A DNA stretch of 64,000 bases from Ceriagrion tenellum (Eukaryota > Arthropoda > Insecta > Odonata > Coenagrionidae). Shown here piece after piece: positions 42,480 to 50,880 of this stretch. The notes below the pieces were generated by a model. The model did no database searches. It was not told where the DNA came from and worked only from the letters and a program-made list of their open reading frames with translations. Numbering within the stretch: the first letter of the stretch is position 1; each line of letters begins with the position of its first letter. The translations under genes were made by a program, and so were the position numbers. Location of the stretch: NCBI GenBank assembly GCA_963169105.1, contig OY720635.1:132203872-132267871 (forward strand), given 5' to 3'.

Positions 42480-43561
42480 CCTTACATCGGGTGTTCCCCA
42501 GGGAAGCGTGATAGGCCCAATTATATTTCTTCTCTACGTGAATGACTTAAATACAACAGTAAAAAATAGTAAGCTCCGTCTTTTTGCCGATGATGCAGTA
42601 GTGTATAAGGAGATTAGAAATGAAGAGGACAGGCAGTCTTTAGCTGAGGATTTAGATGCGATTGATGATTGGTGTGATAGTTGGCAGCTAGAATTAAAGT
42701 TGAAGAAATGCGCGATAATGAATTTTTGGAAAAAGAATGGCTTTCCCCGGAATAATTATTGCATCAAAGAAAACAAAATATGTAACGTAGATTCAATTAA
42801 ATACTTAGGCGTCACCATCACTGAAGACATGTCATGGGGGAAACACATCAGGGAAATAACTAGTGTGGCAAACCGTAGATTAGGATTCGTAAAAAGGGTT
42901 CTAGGCAAATGCGATGAGAGAGTACGAGAAAGAAGCTATTTTACACTGCTCAGGCCTCATTTAGAATATGCCGCTAGTATATGGGATCCCTACGAGGATG
43001 GTATGATAAAATAATTAGAGCGCGTGCGAAGGAGATCTGCTAGATTTGTTAAAGGCCGTTATGATAATTGTATTAGTGTTACGAGGTTAATAGAAGAACT
43101 AGGATGGGAATTACTATCAGAACGCAGGTTAAAATTTAGGTGAAACTTTTTAAGTAAATTCGAAACCGATTTGTTCACAGATGACGTTAGATATATATTG
43201 AGATCCCCTGTGTATTATGCTAGGTTTGATCATATTAACAAGATTAGAGAGATAGATTGTCGTACCGATAGATTTAAAATGTCATTTTTCCCGCGTACCA
43301 TAAGAGAGAACAATAGGCAACGTAGCAAAGGAATAGGTAGGTGAAATATAGTTAGTAGTCTGTAGTACATGATGCATGTAATAACAACCATTAATCCCTT
43401 TCTTATTATGTATATACTAACTATGTGACCCTATTATCTAGCATGCCTTCATTAAATATCCTACTTGCATGTCAATAGTGCATGTTTGGTGATCTTCACC
43501 TCCTGCCACACACCCTCGTAGTTGCTCGCAGTGTAGTACGTAGTTGTAGTTGTAGATGTAG
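42480..43561 (+). mobile_element. Family A LINE, 3' part fused to family B
   Basis: Starts at LTSGVPQGSVIGP, keeps FADDAVVYKEI and the C-terminal region, but has a stop after YEDGMIK (43012) and another in KFR*NFLSKF (about 43141). UTR and hairpins follow, and the tail is GTAGTTGTAGTTGTAGATGT. The 5' side joins family B in the same reading direction at the RT domain, giving a hybrid. Confidence 0.88.
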
Positions 43562-44558
43562 TGCGTAGATTAAACGAATTGCTTCCGCTTCGAGGAAAGA
43601 GTCCAATTGCAGGCAGGATTCTAAAACGTTTGCTGCCTGTGTTGTTGGCTTCCAGGAAAGTTTTAATGACTACCTGAAAAAATCCAGCTAAGGTATCGCC
43701 GATCGTGTCCGCAGAGGCCATACTCGGATTTGTCGGTAACGGGCCGCTCTAACACCTCTCTCAGGTTTAAAGCATTCCGTTAGCGACAAATCCGGATGAA
43801 GCGAGGCTCTTGAAAATTGCTTTCCGCCATAGTCACCATAAAATAGGCTTTGTCCATTCGTACATAAAGGAAACTGCCGGGCGGATATTTAAAGAAATTA
43901 CTAGAGAATGCTCTCAAATGGAGCGTGTCTAGCATTGTATGGCGCTAAAGCTTGTCATTGTTGTTTACGGATAAGCTTACATTGAAGGAAGAAAACAAAT
44001 GAGGAAGTATTGAGTACATAGAAAAAATAAGGATATTTTTTGGGAAATTGTCGCAGGTGGTAGAGAATTTTAGTGTGGGCCTGCTAAGGTGGCAGTGCCA
44101 AAAAATGTTTCCAGTGTACTTTTATTTAAATTCTGATAACTTAGAAAAAACTTGAGCTTTTTTTATAATATACAACCAAATTACACCTTTTGATGCTTGA
44201 ACGTGTAATCACATGTTGTTAAAAAAATTGAAATGGATCGATCATAAGGAATAAGCATTTTTCTAGCATGACATTTTCATGAAAAAAATTGTTTTCAGGA
44301 AGCGAGTTATCTCAGCAAATGAATGAGTGGCATATTTAAGGCATCAGCTCACTTTTTATTTTAGTTACTGGCGAATGAATGCGTAAAATTAAGTTAGTTC
44401 AATCGTAATTTTGGTAGCAGTACTAGTTATTGTATGCATGATTGGAGGTTAAATTCAATCCCACACGTGGTGCTGTCTCGTGCCTCATTCTCAAATGGTG
44501 GTTGCATTAAAACTGTGATAAAAAATGATATTGTACTATCCCAGCGAATATTATGCGT
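43562..44558. other. Unassigned sequence with one small foldback
   Basis: GGATTTGTCGGTAACGG (about 43730) and CCGTTAGCGACAAATCC (about 43779) are inverted copies. No ribozyme-like core lies between them. No gene is seen. Confidence 0.5.
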
Positions 44559-44602
44559 GAAATTCTCTCAGGATTCCCACCGGGTTAAATTTTTGGCTGC
44601 TG

Positions 44603-44641
44603 CCAACTTTTCGATGGATAATACTTCCATCTTCATCAGGG
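44603..44641 (-). ncRNA. Hammerhead-like ribozyme candidate
   Basis: Minus strand: CTGATGA (44639-44633), extra A, a perfect six-pair helix II GATGGA/TCCATC with seven-base loop, GAAA (44612-44609), then AGTT with triplet GTT ending at 44605. Helix I is only CC/GG. C15.2 is changed to A. Confidence 0.42.
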
Positions 44642-44643
44642 TA

Positions 44644-44680
44644 ATGATGACGATGGGAGTGTTATCCATCGAAACGTTGG
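44644..44680 (+). ncRNA. Hammerhead-like ribozyme candidate, partner arm
   Basis: ATGATGA (first base changed from C), extra C, helix II GATGG/CCATC, GAAA (44671-44674), CGTT with GTT ending at 44678. It complements the losses of the opposite arm. Confidence 0.38.
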
Positions 44681-44785
44681 CAGCAACCAAAAATTTAACC
44701 CATTGGGAATCCCGAGAGAATTTCAAGTGTGATAAAAAAATTTACCCTATCCTCAATATTCTCCTTTCTTCTTCTTCTTTGGTTA

Positions 44786-45145
44786 TCAACCCATGGGTTG
44801 GTTGGCAATAGCACGCCATTCCACTCTTTGCTCAGCTTTTCTCTTCATTTCACCATATGAGGCGCATCCAGAGTCATTGATGATCTGCTTCATATAGCTT
44901 AATCTAGGACGTCCTCTACGATTTGTCCCCTCAATACAACCTTCAGCTATTAATTTTATAAAATCATTGCATCGTAGAATGTGGCCTATTAGTTTAAGTC
45001 TCTTTGTCTGTATCTGTCTCCAGAGACTTCTATTTTCTTGTACTCTTCTCAGCACTTCCTCATTGGTGATTCTGTCTCGCCAGCTGATTTTCTGCATCCT
45101 TCGATAGCACCACATTTCTAGGGCCTCTAATCTGCTCTTTTTCAT
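44786..45145 (-). pseudogene. C-terminal domain of the same LINE
   Basis: Reads KSRLEALEMWCYRRMQKISW, RDRITNEEVLRRV, LKLIGHILRC and GTNRRGRPRLSYMKQIINDSG, ending EWRAIANQPMG. This continues the RT of 45189-45758 after a break. It is the region between the RT and the element's end. Confidence 0.8.
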
Positions 45146-45188
45146 GTTTCCCTATAGTCCAGCTTTCACACCCGTAAAGGGCCACACT

Positions 45189-45758
45189 CTAAACATAAGC
45201 TTTCATAACCCTCTTTCTTACTTCCAAACTAACATTTTTACAAGTCAGTAGAGTCTTTTTATCATTGAAAGCTATTTTTGCTAGTTGTATTCTATTCACA
45301 ATTTCTCGTTTACTCCTTCCATCTTCTGTTATCTTGCTTCCCAAGTAGCTGTATTCTGTAACTTGTCCTAGTTCTTCATCATTTATTCTTATCCTTACAG
45401 GTTCACAGCAGTCTTGAGCACCGCATACCATCACTTTAGTCTTTTGCTTGTTTATCCTCATTCCATATTGGTCTCTAAGAATTCTTTCCATCTCGTTAAG
45501 TATCATTTTTAAATCTTCTTTCTTTTCTGTAACTATGGCAATATCATCAGCATATCGTAACATATCTATTTTCTTCCCATTAACTTTGATTCCTACATCA
45601 ACATTTTCCCTTACTTTATCGATTGCTTCTTGAATGTATGCATTGAAAATTATTGGTGATAGAGGACAGCCTTGTCTAACTCTTCTCCTTATTATAGCTG
45701 TATCTTCTTTATTCTTATTCTCCATATTCACCTTGAATAGATAACATAGGTCTTTCAT
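45189..45758 (-). pseudogene. Reverse transcriptase palm fragment (non-CR1)
   Basis: The 189 residues begin in the B region and contain RQGCPLSPIIFNAYIQEAID (about 28-47), the catalytic YADD (about 69-72), the QKTKVM block and YLGSKITEDGRSKREIVNRI (about 138-157). They end KRVMKAYV. These are the palm and thumb-entry motifs of a non-LTR RT of the type often found in insects with an RTE- or I-like nuclease. The fingers and the nuclease are missing. The start codon is not genuine, because homologues continue upstream. Confidence 0.82.
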
Positions 45759-45788
45759 TTGTGCTAAATATCCTGACGTCCTTATTAA

Positions 45789-46090
45789 TTACTAGACTCG
45801 TATGCACTAGACTCTGTGAGAGATCTATGCTCCGAGTTCCGCCGTATTCGCAGAGGGTCGAGTCGCAATATGAGGCTTACCATATGCAGCTTGGTACCTA
45901 GGACGGATCGGGGTTCGATGGTTTGGAGCTGAGTGGAAGGCATAAACCAGAGACTCCGTGAAGTCTGTGGGAGCGAGAGAGCGGAGTTCTTAGAACTCAG
46001 GCCGGTGCTGAATTCGTGTCGAGTGCCACTAAATCGTTCAAGTGTCCATAATACGTATGAGGCCTCGCAGAAGGTAGCGTGCAGGATATT
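45789..46090 (+). pseudogene. Family A ORF1 fragment (SGNH esterase C-terminal half)
   Basis: The plus strand carries the C-terminal half of the family A ORF1. It matches the complement of about 49570-49840, from the DSVRDLCSEF region to QKVACRIF, with a few frame-breaking changes. It stops mid-codon at CRIF, where the minus-strand element 46091-50299 inserts. The natural continuation into ORF2 resumes at 50299. Confidence 0.85.
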
Positions 46091-46396
46091 TCTACATCTA
46101 CATCTACGAAATACCCTGCGAGCCACCACGAGGGTGTGTGGCAGGGGGTGAAGATCACCAAACATGCACTATTGCCATGTAAGTAGGATATATAATGTAG
46201 ACATGCTAGAAAATAGGGTCATAGTTTATTAGTTACTACAGTAGATTATTAGTTATTGAAAGTAATTGCAGTAGTTATTACAATAGAATATTAGTTACTA
46301 CGGTATAGTACAGGTTAAAATCTACATAATAAGGAAGGGATTATTGGTAGTTATTACATGCATCATGCACTACAGACTATTCTAACTATGTTTCAC

Positions 46397-49300
46397 CTAC
46401 CTATCCCTTTTGCTACGTTGCCTATTGTTCTCTCTTATGGTACGCGGGAAAAATGACATTTTAAATCTATCGGTACGACAATCTATCTCTCTAATTTTGT
46501 TAATATGGTCAAACCTAGCATAATACACAGGGGTTCTTAATATATATCTAACGTCATCTGTGAACAAATCGGTTTCGAATTTACTTAAAAGGTTTAACCT
46601 AAATTTTAACCTGCGTTCTGATAATAATTCCCATCCTAGTTCTTCTATTAAACTCGTAACACTAATACAATTATCATAACGGCATTTAACAAACCTAGCA
46701 GATCTCCTTTGCACGCGCTCTAACTCTTTTATCATACCTTCCTCGTACGGATCCCATATACTAGCGGCATATTCTAAATGAGGCCTGACAAGTGTAAAAT
46801 AGCTTCTTTCTCGGACTCTCTCATCGCATTTGCCTAGAACCCTTTTTACGAATCCTAATCTACGGTTTGCTACACTAGTTATTTCCCTGATGTGTTTCCC
46901 CCATGACATGTCTTCACTGATGGTGACGCCTAAGTATTTAATTGATTCTACGTTACATATTTTGTTTTCTTTGATGCTATAATTATTCCGGGGAAGGCCA
47001 TTCTTTTTCCAAAAATTCATAATCGCGCATTTCTTCAAATTTAATTCTAGCTGCCATCTATCACACCAATCATCAATCGCATCTAAATCCTTAGCTAAAC
47101 ACTGTCTGTCCTCTTCATTTCTAATTTCTTTATACACTACTGCATCATCGGCAAAAAGACGGAGCTTGCTATTTTTTACTACACTATTCAAGTCGTTTAC
47201 GTACAGAAGAAATAAAATTGGGCCTATCACGCTTCCCTGGGGAACACCCGATGTAACTTTTACTTCGCCTGAGCTGACACCATCTAATACCACCCTTTGA
47301 ACGCGTTCATGTAAGAAATCTCCTACCCAGCCTACTATATTACTGTCTATTCCGTATGATGCTAACTTCGCGAGTAACTTACAGTGGGGAACCTTGTCAA
47401 AAGCTTTTCTAAAGTCAAGAAACGCTGCATCTACCTGTACGTTACCTTCTCCGGAAACTAAAATATCGTGCACAAAAAGACCTAATTGAGTTTCACAAGA
47501 CCGTCCTTTTCTGAACCCATGCTGGTTTGTTATTAATAAATCCTGGCTGTCGAGGTGTCCCATTATTGATGTAACTATTATATGCTCTATAATTTTACAT
47601 GATAGTGACGTTAATGATATTGGTCTATAATTACATGGCTGTTCCCTATCTCCGCTTTTATAAATTGGGGTCACGTTTGCTATCTTCCAGTCTTTGGGAA
47701 CCGCGTGTTCTTCGAGGGATTTGTTAAATATTACTTTAAGATACGGAGCCATTTCAAGAGCTAATTCTTTATAAACACGAGCTGGAATTTCATCAGGACC
47801 TGAGGACTTGTTCGGGCTAATGTTACTTAGTAAGGATACGATTCCGCTACAAGATATATCGATTGGGGGCATTGGTTGTTGAAATCGGCCTGGTATGGTT
47901 TCGCGGAAACTATGCATAGGTTGATTAAAAACACTCTGAAAAAAGTAATTCAAACAATTTGCCTTATCTAAACTGGAAGTTACTATTTCGCCTCTATCGT
48001 TTTTCAAGGAATTAACCGTTGACTTTTTAGTTCCCTGTACTTCCCTAACATATGACCAAAATGCTTTCGGATTTCCCTCTAGTTGTTCTCCAAGTACTTT
48101 TCTCTTGAATTCGCTAAACGCTTTTCTAAGGGCTGTTTTTGCGGCTGATTTACAAATTTTATAATGCTCGATGGTATTTTTTAGGTCGCTATTAGCTATA
48201 TTTTTCATTTTTCTTAGTTTCGCATGGCTAACTCGTTGGCGTTTTAAACATTTTCTAACCTCCGCGTTGTACCACCTTGGTTCCCTATTCTCGCTCTTAT
48301 ACTTATGAGGTATATATCTGTTGACAAGTGACCGTGTAATTTGGAGGAACTCTTTCCATGTATTGTCTGTATTGCTGTTTTTGCTAATGTTCTCGAATTT
48401 TTCAAAAGATGTCTTTAAGTCAAGCCTAAATCCGTTAAAATCTGCTTTACTAAAAAGGTAAATCTTTCTTTTTAATTTAAAATTTTTTTCAGTGTCGAGG
48501 GAAAATTTTACGTATACTACCTTGTGGTCACTTATTCCATCGATATTTTCAACTTTAATTACTTTTTCAGGGATGTTTGTGGCAAGTAAATCGAGAACAT
48601 TTTCCCCTCTATTAGGCAAAGTTACTATTTGATGTAGTGCGTGTGATGCGAACAGGTTAAGCAATGACTCGCAGATTTCTTTGTCCCTACCTCCAGACTT
48701 ATGACTGCATGTTTTCCAATCTATCGATGGTATATTGAAATCTCCACCTACAATTATCTGTCGTTCGTTACTATGGGAATTAATGGACCTGATCTGTTTC
48801 TCGAGTTCTAATACTGAGTGTACATCGGAATGGGGTGGTCTATAGTAGGCACAAACATATATTACTTTCGAATTAGCACATTGAATGGAACACCATACAC
48901 TTTCTATTATATTATGGGGAATCACTTCTATTTTGCTGACTATTGTGTTCTTAACTGCGATAAATACTCCCCCTCCCAGTCGACTCTCTCTATCTCTCCT
49001 GTATACCCTAAAATTTACTGGAAAAACTTCACTATCAGCAATATCGCTTGTTAACCAACTTTCGGTTCCTATAATTATGTCAGAATTAGTACTCTCTATA
49101 AGGTGATGAAATTCAGGTATCTTGCTTCTTAAACTACGACAATTAACTACTACTACTGAAAATTCCTCTATTTTAATATGTCTGCCTATTGTATTTGTGG
49201 GGTTCGTGTTTTCTAAATTATTGGGAAAGTTACAGTTTGGAAATTCATGGGTGTTGTTTTGTTTTGTACGTTTTTCCTTTTTCTGTGCTTTCTTCCGTCC

Positions 49301-49561
49301 CGATAAACCTACACTGTGTTGTCTGGTCAACTTGTTATTCTTTGCTATCCTGGTGAGTGGCATGTTATTTAATGGCCCACTATTTGACCTACTCTCTTCC
49401 CTAAATATTTCTAATTTATTGTTATCTATTAAGATTTTCCTAGGCACTAAGCTTTGTGTACTCTTTATTATCTGACTTTCCGGAAAAGCACTGATTTCGC
49501 CCCCACTAACTGACCTACTCTCTTGCCTACCATCTATGCTAAACTCGCTGGGTATGCTCAA
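46397..49561 (-). CDS. ORF2: APE endonuclease and reverse transcriptase
   Basis: This 1054-residue protein nicks target DNA and copies the element RNA. Residues 1-130 are a basic, low-complexity leader. The endonuclease spans about 134-355, with VNCRS (N140), TESWL (E167), GGDFNIPSIDW (272-282) and SDH (344-346). A linker follows with EPRWYNAEVRK and NPKAFWSYVR. The RT starts near NKSSGPDEIPARVY (584-597) and has HGFRKGRSCETQL (681-693), LDFRKAFD (715-722), SGVPQGSVIGP (771-781) and catalytic FADD (803-806). The C-terminal region ends RTIRENNRQRSKRDR. All key residues are present. The frame opens with TTG inside the end of ORF1. The first ATG is residue 67 (49363), still ahead of the nuclease, so real initiation is unclear. 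Confidence 0.93.
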   Translation of the reverse strand: MSIPSEFSIDGRQESRSVSGGEISAFPESQIIKSTQSLVPRKILIDNNKLEIFREESRSNSGPLNNMPLTRIAKNNKLTRQHSVGLSGRKKAQKKEKRTKQNNTHEFPNCNFPNNLENTNPTNTIGRHIKIEEFSVVVVNCRSLRSKIPEFHHLIESTNSDIIIGTESWLTSDIADSEVFPVNFRVYRRDRESRLGGGVFIAVKNTIVSKIEVIPHNIIESVWCSIQCANSKVIYVCAYYRPPHSDVHSVLELEKQIRSINSHSNERQIIVGGDFNIPSIDWKTCSHKSGGRDKEICESLLNLFASHALHQIVTLPNRGENVLDLLATNIPEKVIKVENIDGISDHKVVYVKFSLDTEKNFKLKRKIYLFSKADFNGFRLDLKTSFEKFENISKNSNTDNTWKEFLQITRSLVNRYIPHKYKSENREPRWYNAEVRKCLKRQRVSHAKLRKMKNIANSDLKNTIEHYKICKSAAKTALRKAFSEFKRKVLGEQLEGNPKAFWSYVREVQGTKKSTVNSLKNDRGEIVTSSLDKANCLNYFFQSVFNQPMHSFRETIPGRFQQPMPPIDISCSGIVSLLSNISPNKSSGPDEIPARVYKELALEMAPYLKVIFNKSLEEHAVPKDWKIANVTPIYKSGDREQPCNYRPISLTSLSCKIIEHIIVTSIMGHLDSQDLLITNQHGFRKGRSCETQLGLFVHDILVSGEGNVQVDAAFLDFRKAFDKVPHCKLLAKLASYGIDSNIVGWVGDFLHERVQRVVLDGVSSGEVKVTSGVPQGSVIGPILFLLYVNDLNSVVKNSKLRLFADDAVVYKEIRNEEDRQCLAKDLDAIDDWCDRWQLELNLKKCAIMNFWKKNGLPRNNYSIKENKICNVESIKYLGVTISEDMSWGKHIREITSVANRRLGFVKRVLGKCDERVRERSYFTLVRPHLEYAASIWDPYEEGMIKELERVQRRSARFVKCRYDNCISVTSLIEELGWELLSERRLKFRLNLLSKFETDLFTDDVRYILRTPVYYARFDHINKIREIDCRTDRFKMSFFPRTIRENNRQRSKRDR

Positions 49562-50291
49562 ATATCCTGCACGCTACCTTCTGCGATGCCTCGTACGTAT
49601 AATGGACACCCGAGCGGTTTAGTGGCACCCGACACGAATTCAGCACCGGCCTGAGATCTAAGAACTCCGCTCCCTCGCTCCCACAGACTTCACGGAGTCT
49701 TTGGTTTATGCCTTCCACTCGGCTCCAAACCATCGAACCCCGATCCGTCCTAGGTACCAAGCTGCATATGGTAAGCCTCATATTGCGACTCGACCCTCCG
49801 CGAATACGGCGGAACTCGGAGCATAGATCTCTCACAGAGTCTAAAATCTCCTCTGATCCCACATCCACGGCGTCATTGGTCCCAACATGGGCTACCACAT
49901 CCAACTTTGAGCAGCCCTTGTCCCCGACCGCCGCCTTCATCGCCTTCTTCGCCTGTGGCACCATTCCTCCCGGTATACACCTGGAGGTGACCCGTGCATC
50001 TCCTCTCTCCTTGCGGGCCTTTACACGCAGTGGAGCCGCTATACGCCGGACATTCGAGCTACCTATCACTAAGATTCCCTCCCTTCCCTCGTCACTCCCT
50101 CTCGGCAACCCACCTCCCAGCGCTAGTTCCGATGGCGTAGCCTCCGCCAGCACATCGAACCTATTGCTGACGGGGATCGGCTCAACCTCCGCACTTGCCG
50201 TTCCCCGTTTTCGGAGGGTGACCCCATGGCTACGCCTTGAGGCCACAATCCATGCGTCCGAAGCAACGGAGGGAGACTCCTCCGGAGGCAC
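49539..50291 (-). CDS. ORF1: SGNH-hydrolase (esterase-like) protein, N-terminus missing
   Basis: The 250-residue frame has the SGNH-hydrolase blocks: ILVIGSSNVRR (73-83, nucleophile Ser in GSSN), PGG (108-109 Gly), HVGTND (135-140, Asn) and SGVHYT near 227-232 (His230). An esterase domain in ORF1 is known for CR1 elements, where it is thought to help RNA or membrane handling. Its role is not settled. No ATG precedes it. The first codon taken is GTG, and the element breaks nine bases upstream, so the true start is lost. ORF1 ends at 49539, 23 bp inside ORF2 and in another frame. Confidence 0.87.
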   Translation of the reverse strand: MPPEESPSVASDAWIVASRRSHGVTLRKRGTASAEVEPIPVSNRFDVLAEATPSELALGGGLPRGSDEGREGILVIGSSNVRRIAAPLRVKARKERGDARVTSRCIPGGMVPQAKKAMKAAVGDKGCSKLDVVAHVGTNDAVDVGSEEILDSVRDLCSEFRRIRGGSSRNMRLTICSLVPRTDRGSMVWSRVEGINQRLREVCGSEGAEFLDLRPVLNSCRVPLNRSGVHYTYEASQKVACRIFEHTQRV

Positions 50292-50298
50292 AGAAGTA

Positions 50299-50824
50299 GA
50301 GGTCAGTTAGTGGGGGCGAAGTCAGTGCTTTTCCGGAAAGTCAGAAAATAAAGGGTACACAAAGCTTAGTGCCTAGGAAAAGCTTAATAGATAACAATAA
50401 ATTAGAAATATTTAGGGAAGAGAGTAGGTCAAATAGTGGGCCAATAAATAACATGCCACTCACCAGGATAGCAAAGAATAACAAGTTGACCAGACAACAA
50501 AGAATAGGTTTATCGGGACGGAAGAAAGCACAGAAAAAGGAAAAACATATAAATCATAACAACACCCATGAATTTCCAAACTGTAACTCTCCCAATAATT
50601 TAGAAAACACAAACCCCACAAATACAATAGGCAGACATATGAAAATAGAGGAATTTTCAGTAGTGGTAGTTAATTGTCGTAGTTTAAGAAGCAAGATACC
50701 TGAATTCCATCACCTTATAGAGAGTTCTAATTCTGACATAATTATACGAACCGAAAGTTGGTTAACTAGCGATATTGCTGATAGTGAAATCTATCCAGTA
50801 AATTTTAGGGTATACAGGAGAGAT
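50299..50824 (+). mobile_element. Family A LINE, 5' part of ORF2
   Basis: Continues, after the nested element, the plus-strand copy that began at 45789. It encodes the ORF2 leader and the first third of the endonuclease (FSVVVVNCRSLRSKIPEF, TESWLTSDIADSE; the G before TES is R here) and breaks at RVYRRD. The last 267 bases are repeated at 50881-51147 with about 11 differences. Confidence 0.88.
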
Positions 50825-50880
50825 CTACATCTACATCTACGTAATACCCTGCGAGCCACCACGAGGGAGGGAGGGAGGGA
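50825..50880 (-). mobile_element. Minimal inverted family A tail with GGGA repeats
   Basis: CTACATCTACATCTACG plus half of hairpin 2 (CCCTGCGAGCCACCACGAGG), then GGGA repeated four times. It sits exactly between the two 267-bp copies. Confidence 0.85.

Larger units (their letters stand above)
44559..44725. repeat. Foldback repeat with two overlapping hammerhead-like cores
   Basis: Arms from TGAAATTCTCTC...AAATTTTTGGCTGCTGCCAAC inward, with their complement on the right, meet at TTCATCAGGGTAATGATGA. Each strand carries a core. Confidence 0.88.
44770..45780 (-). mobile_element. Non-CR1 LINE fragment with RT and C-terminus
   Basis: A separate non-LTR lineage. Two long frames (45758-45189 and 45145-44786) are separated by a stop/frameshift at about 45170 in the GSESW region. 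The upstream side ends at about 45780 against a family A ORF1 fragment. No tail is seen at its 3' end (44770). Confidence 0.85.
46091..50299 (-). mobile_element. Family A CR1-like LINE, nearly complete copy
   Basis: The most complete element in the window, about 4.2 kb. In its own direction it has ORF1 (SGNH esterase, 5' end missing), an overlapping ORF2 (endonuclease plus RT), a 3' UTR of about 240 bp, the two terminal hairpins and a GATGTA tail of about three units at 46091. It lies within a plus-strand copy of the same family: ORF1 codons end at 46090 and ORF2 codons restart at 50299, with about 45 bp of target lost and no clear duplication. The intact frames suggest a recent insertion. 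A CR1-type assignment rests on the esterase ORF1, the APE-RT order without RNase H, and the short tandem repeat tail. Confidence 0.93.

Noticed and set aside
43727..43796. Small foldback GGATTTGTCGGTAACGG and its complement
   Set aside because: Considered as another ribozyme-bearing foldback, but it has no CTGANGA or GAAA block in a usable order.
49708..50310. 200-codon plus-strand open frame
   Set aside because: Antisense of the SGNH ORF1. The minus-strand frame has the recognisable esterase blocks.
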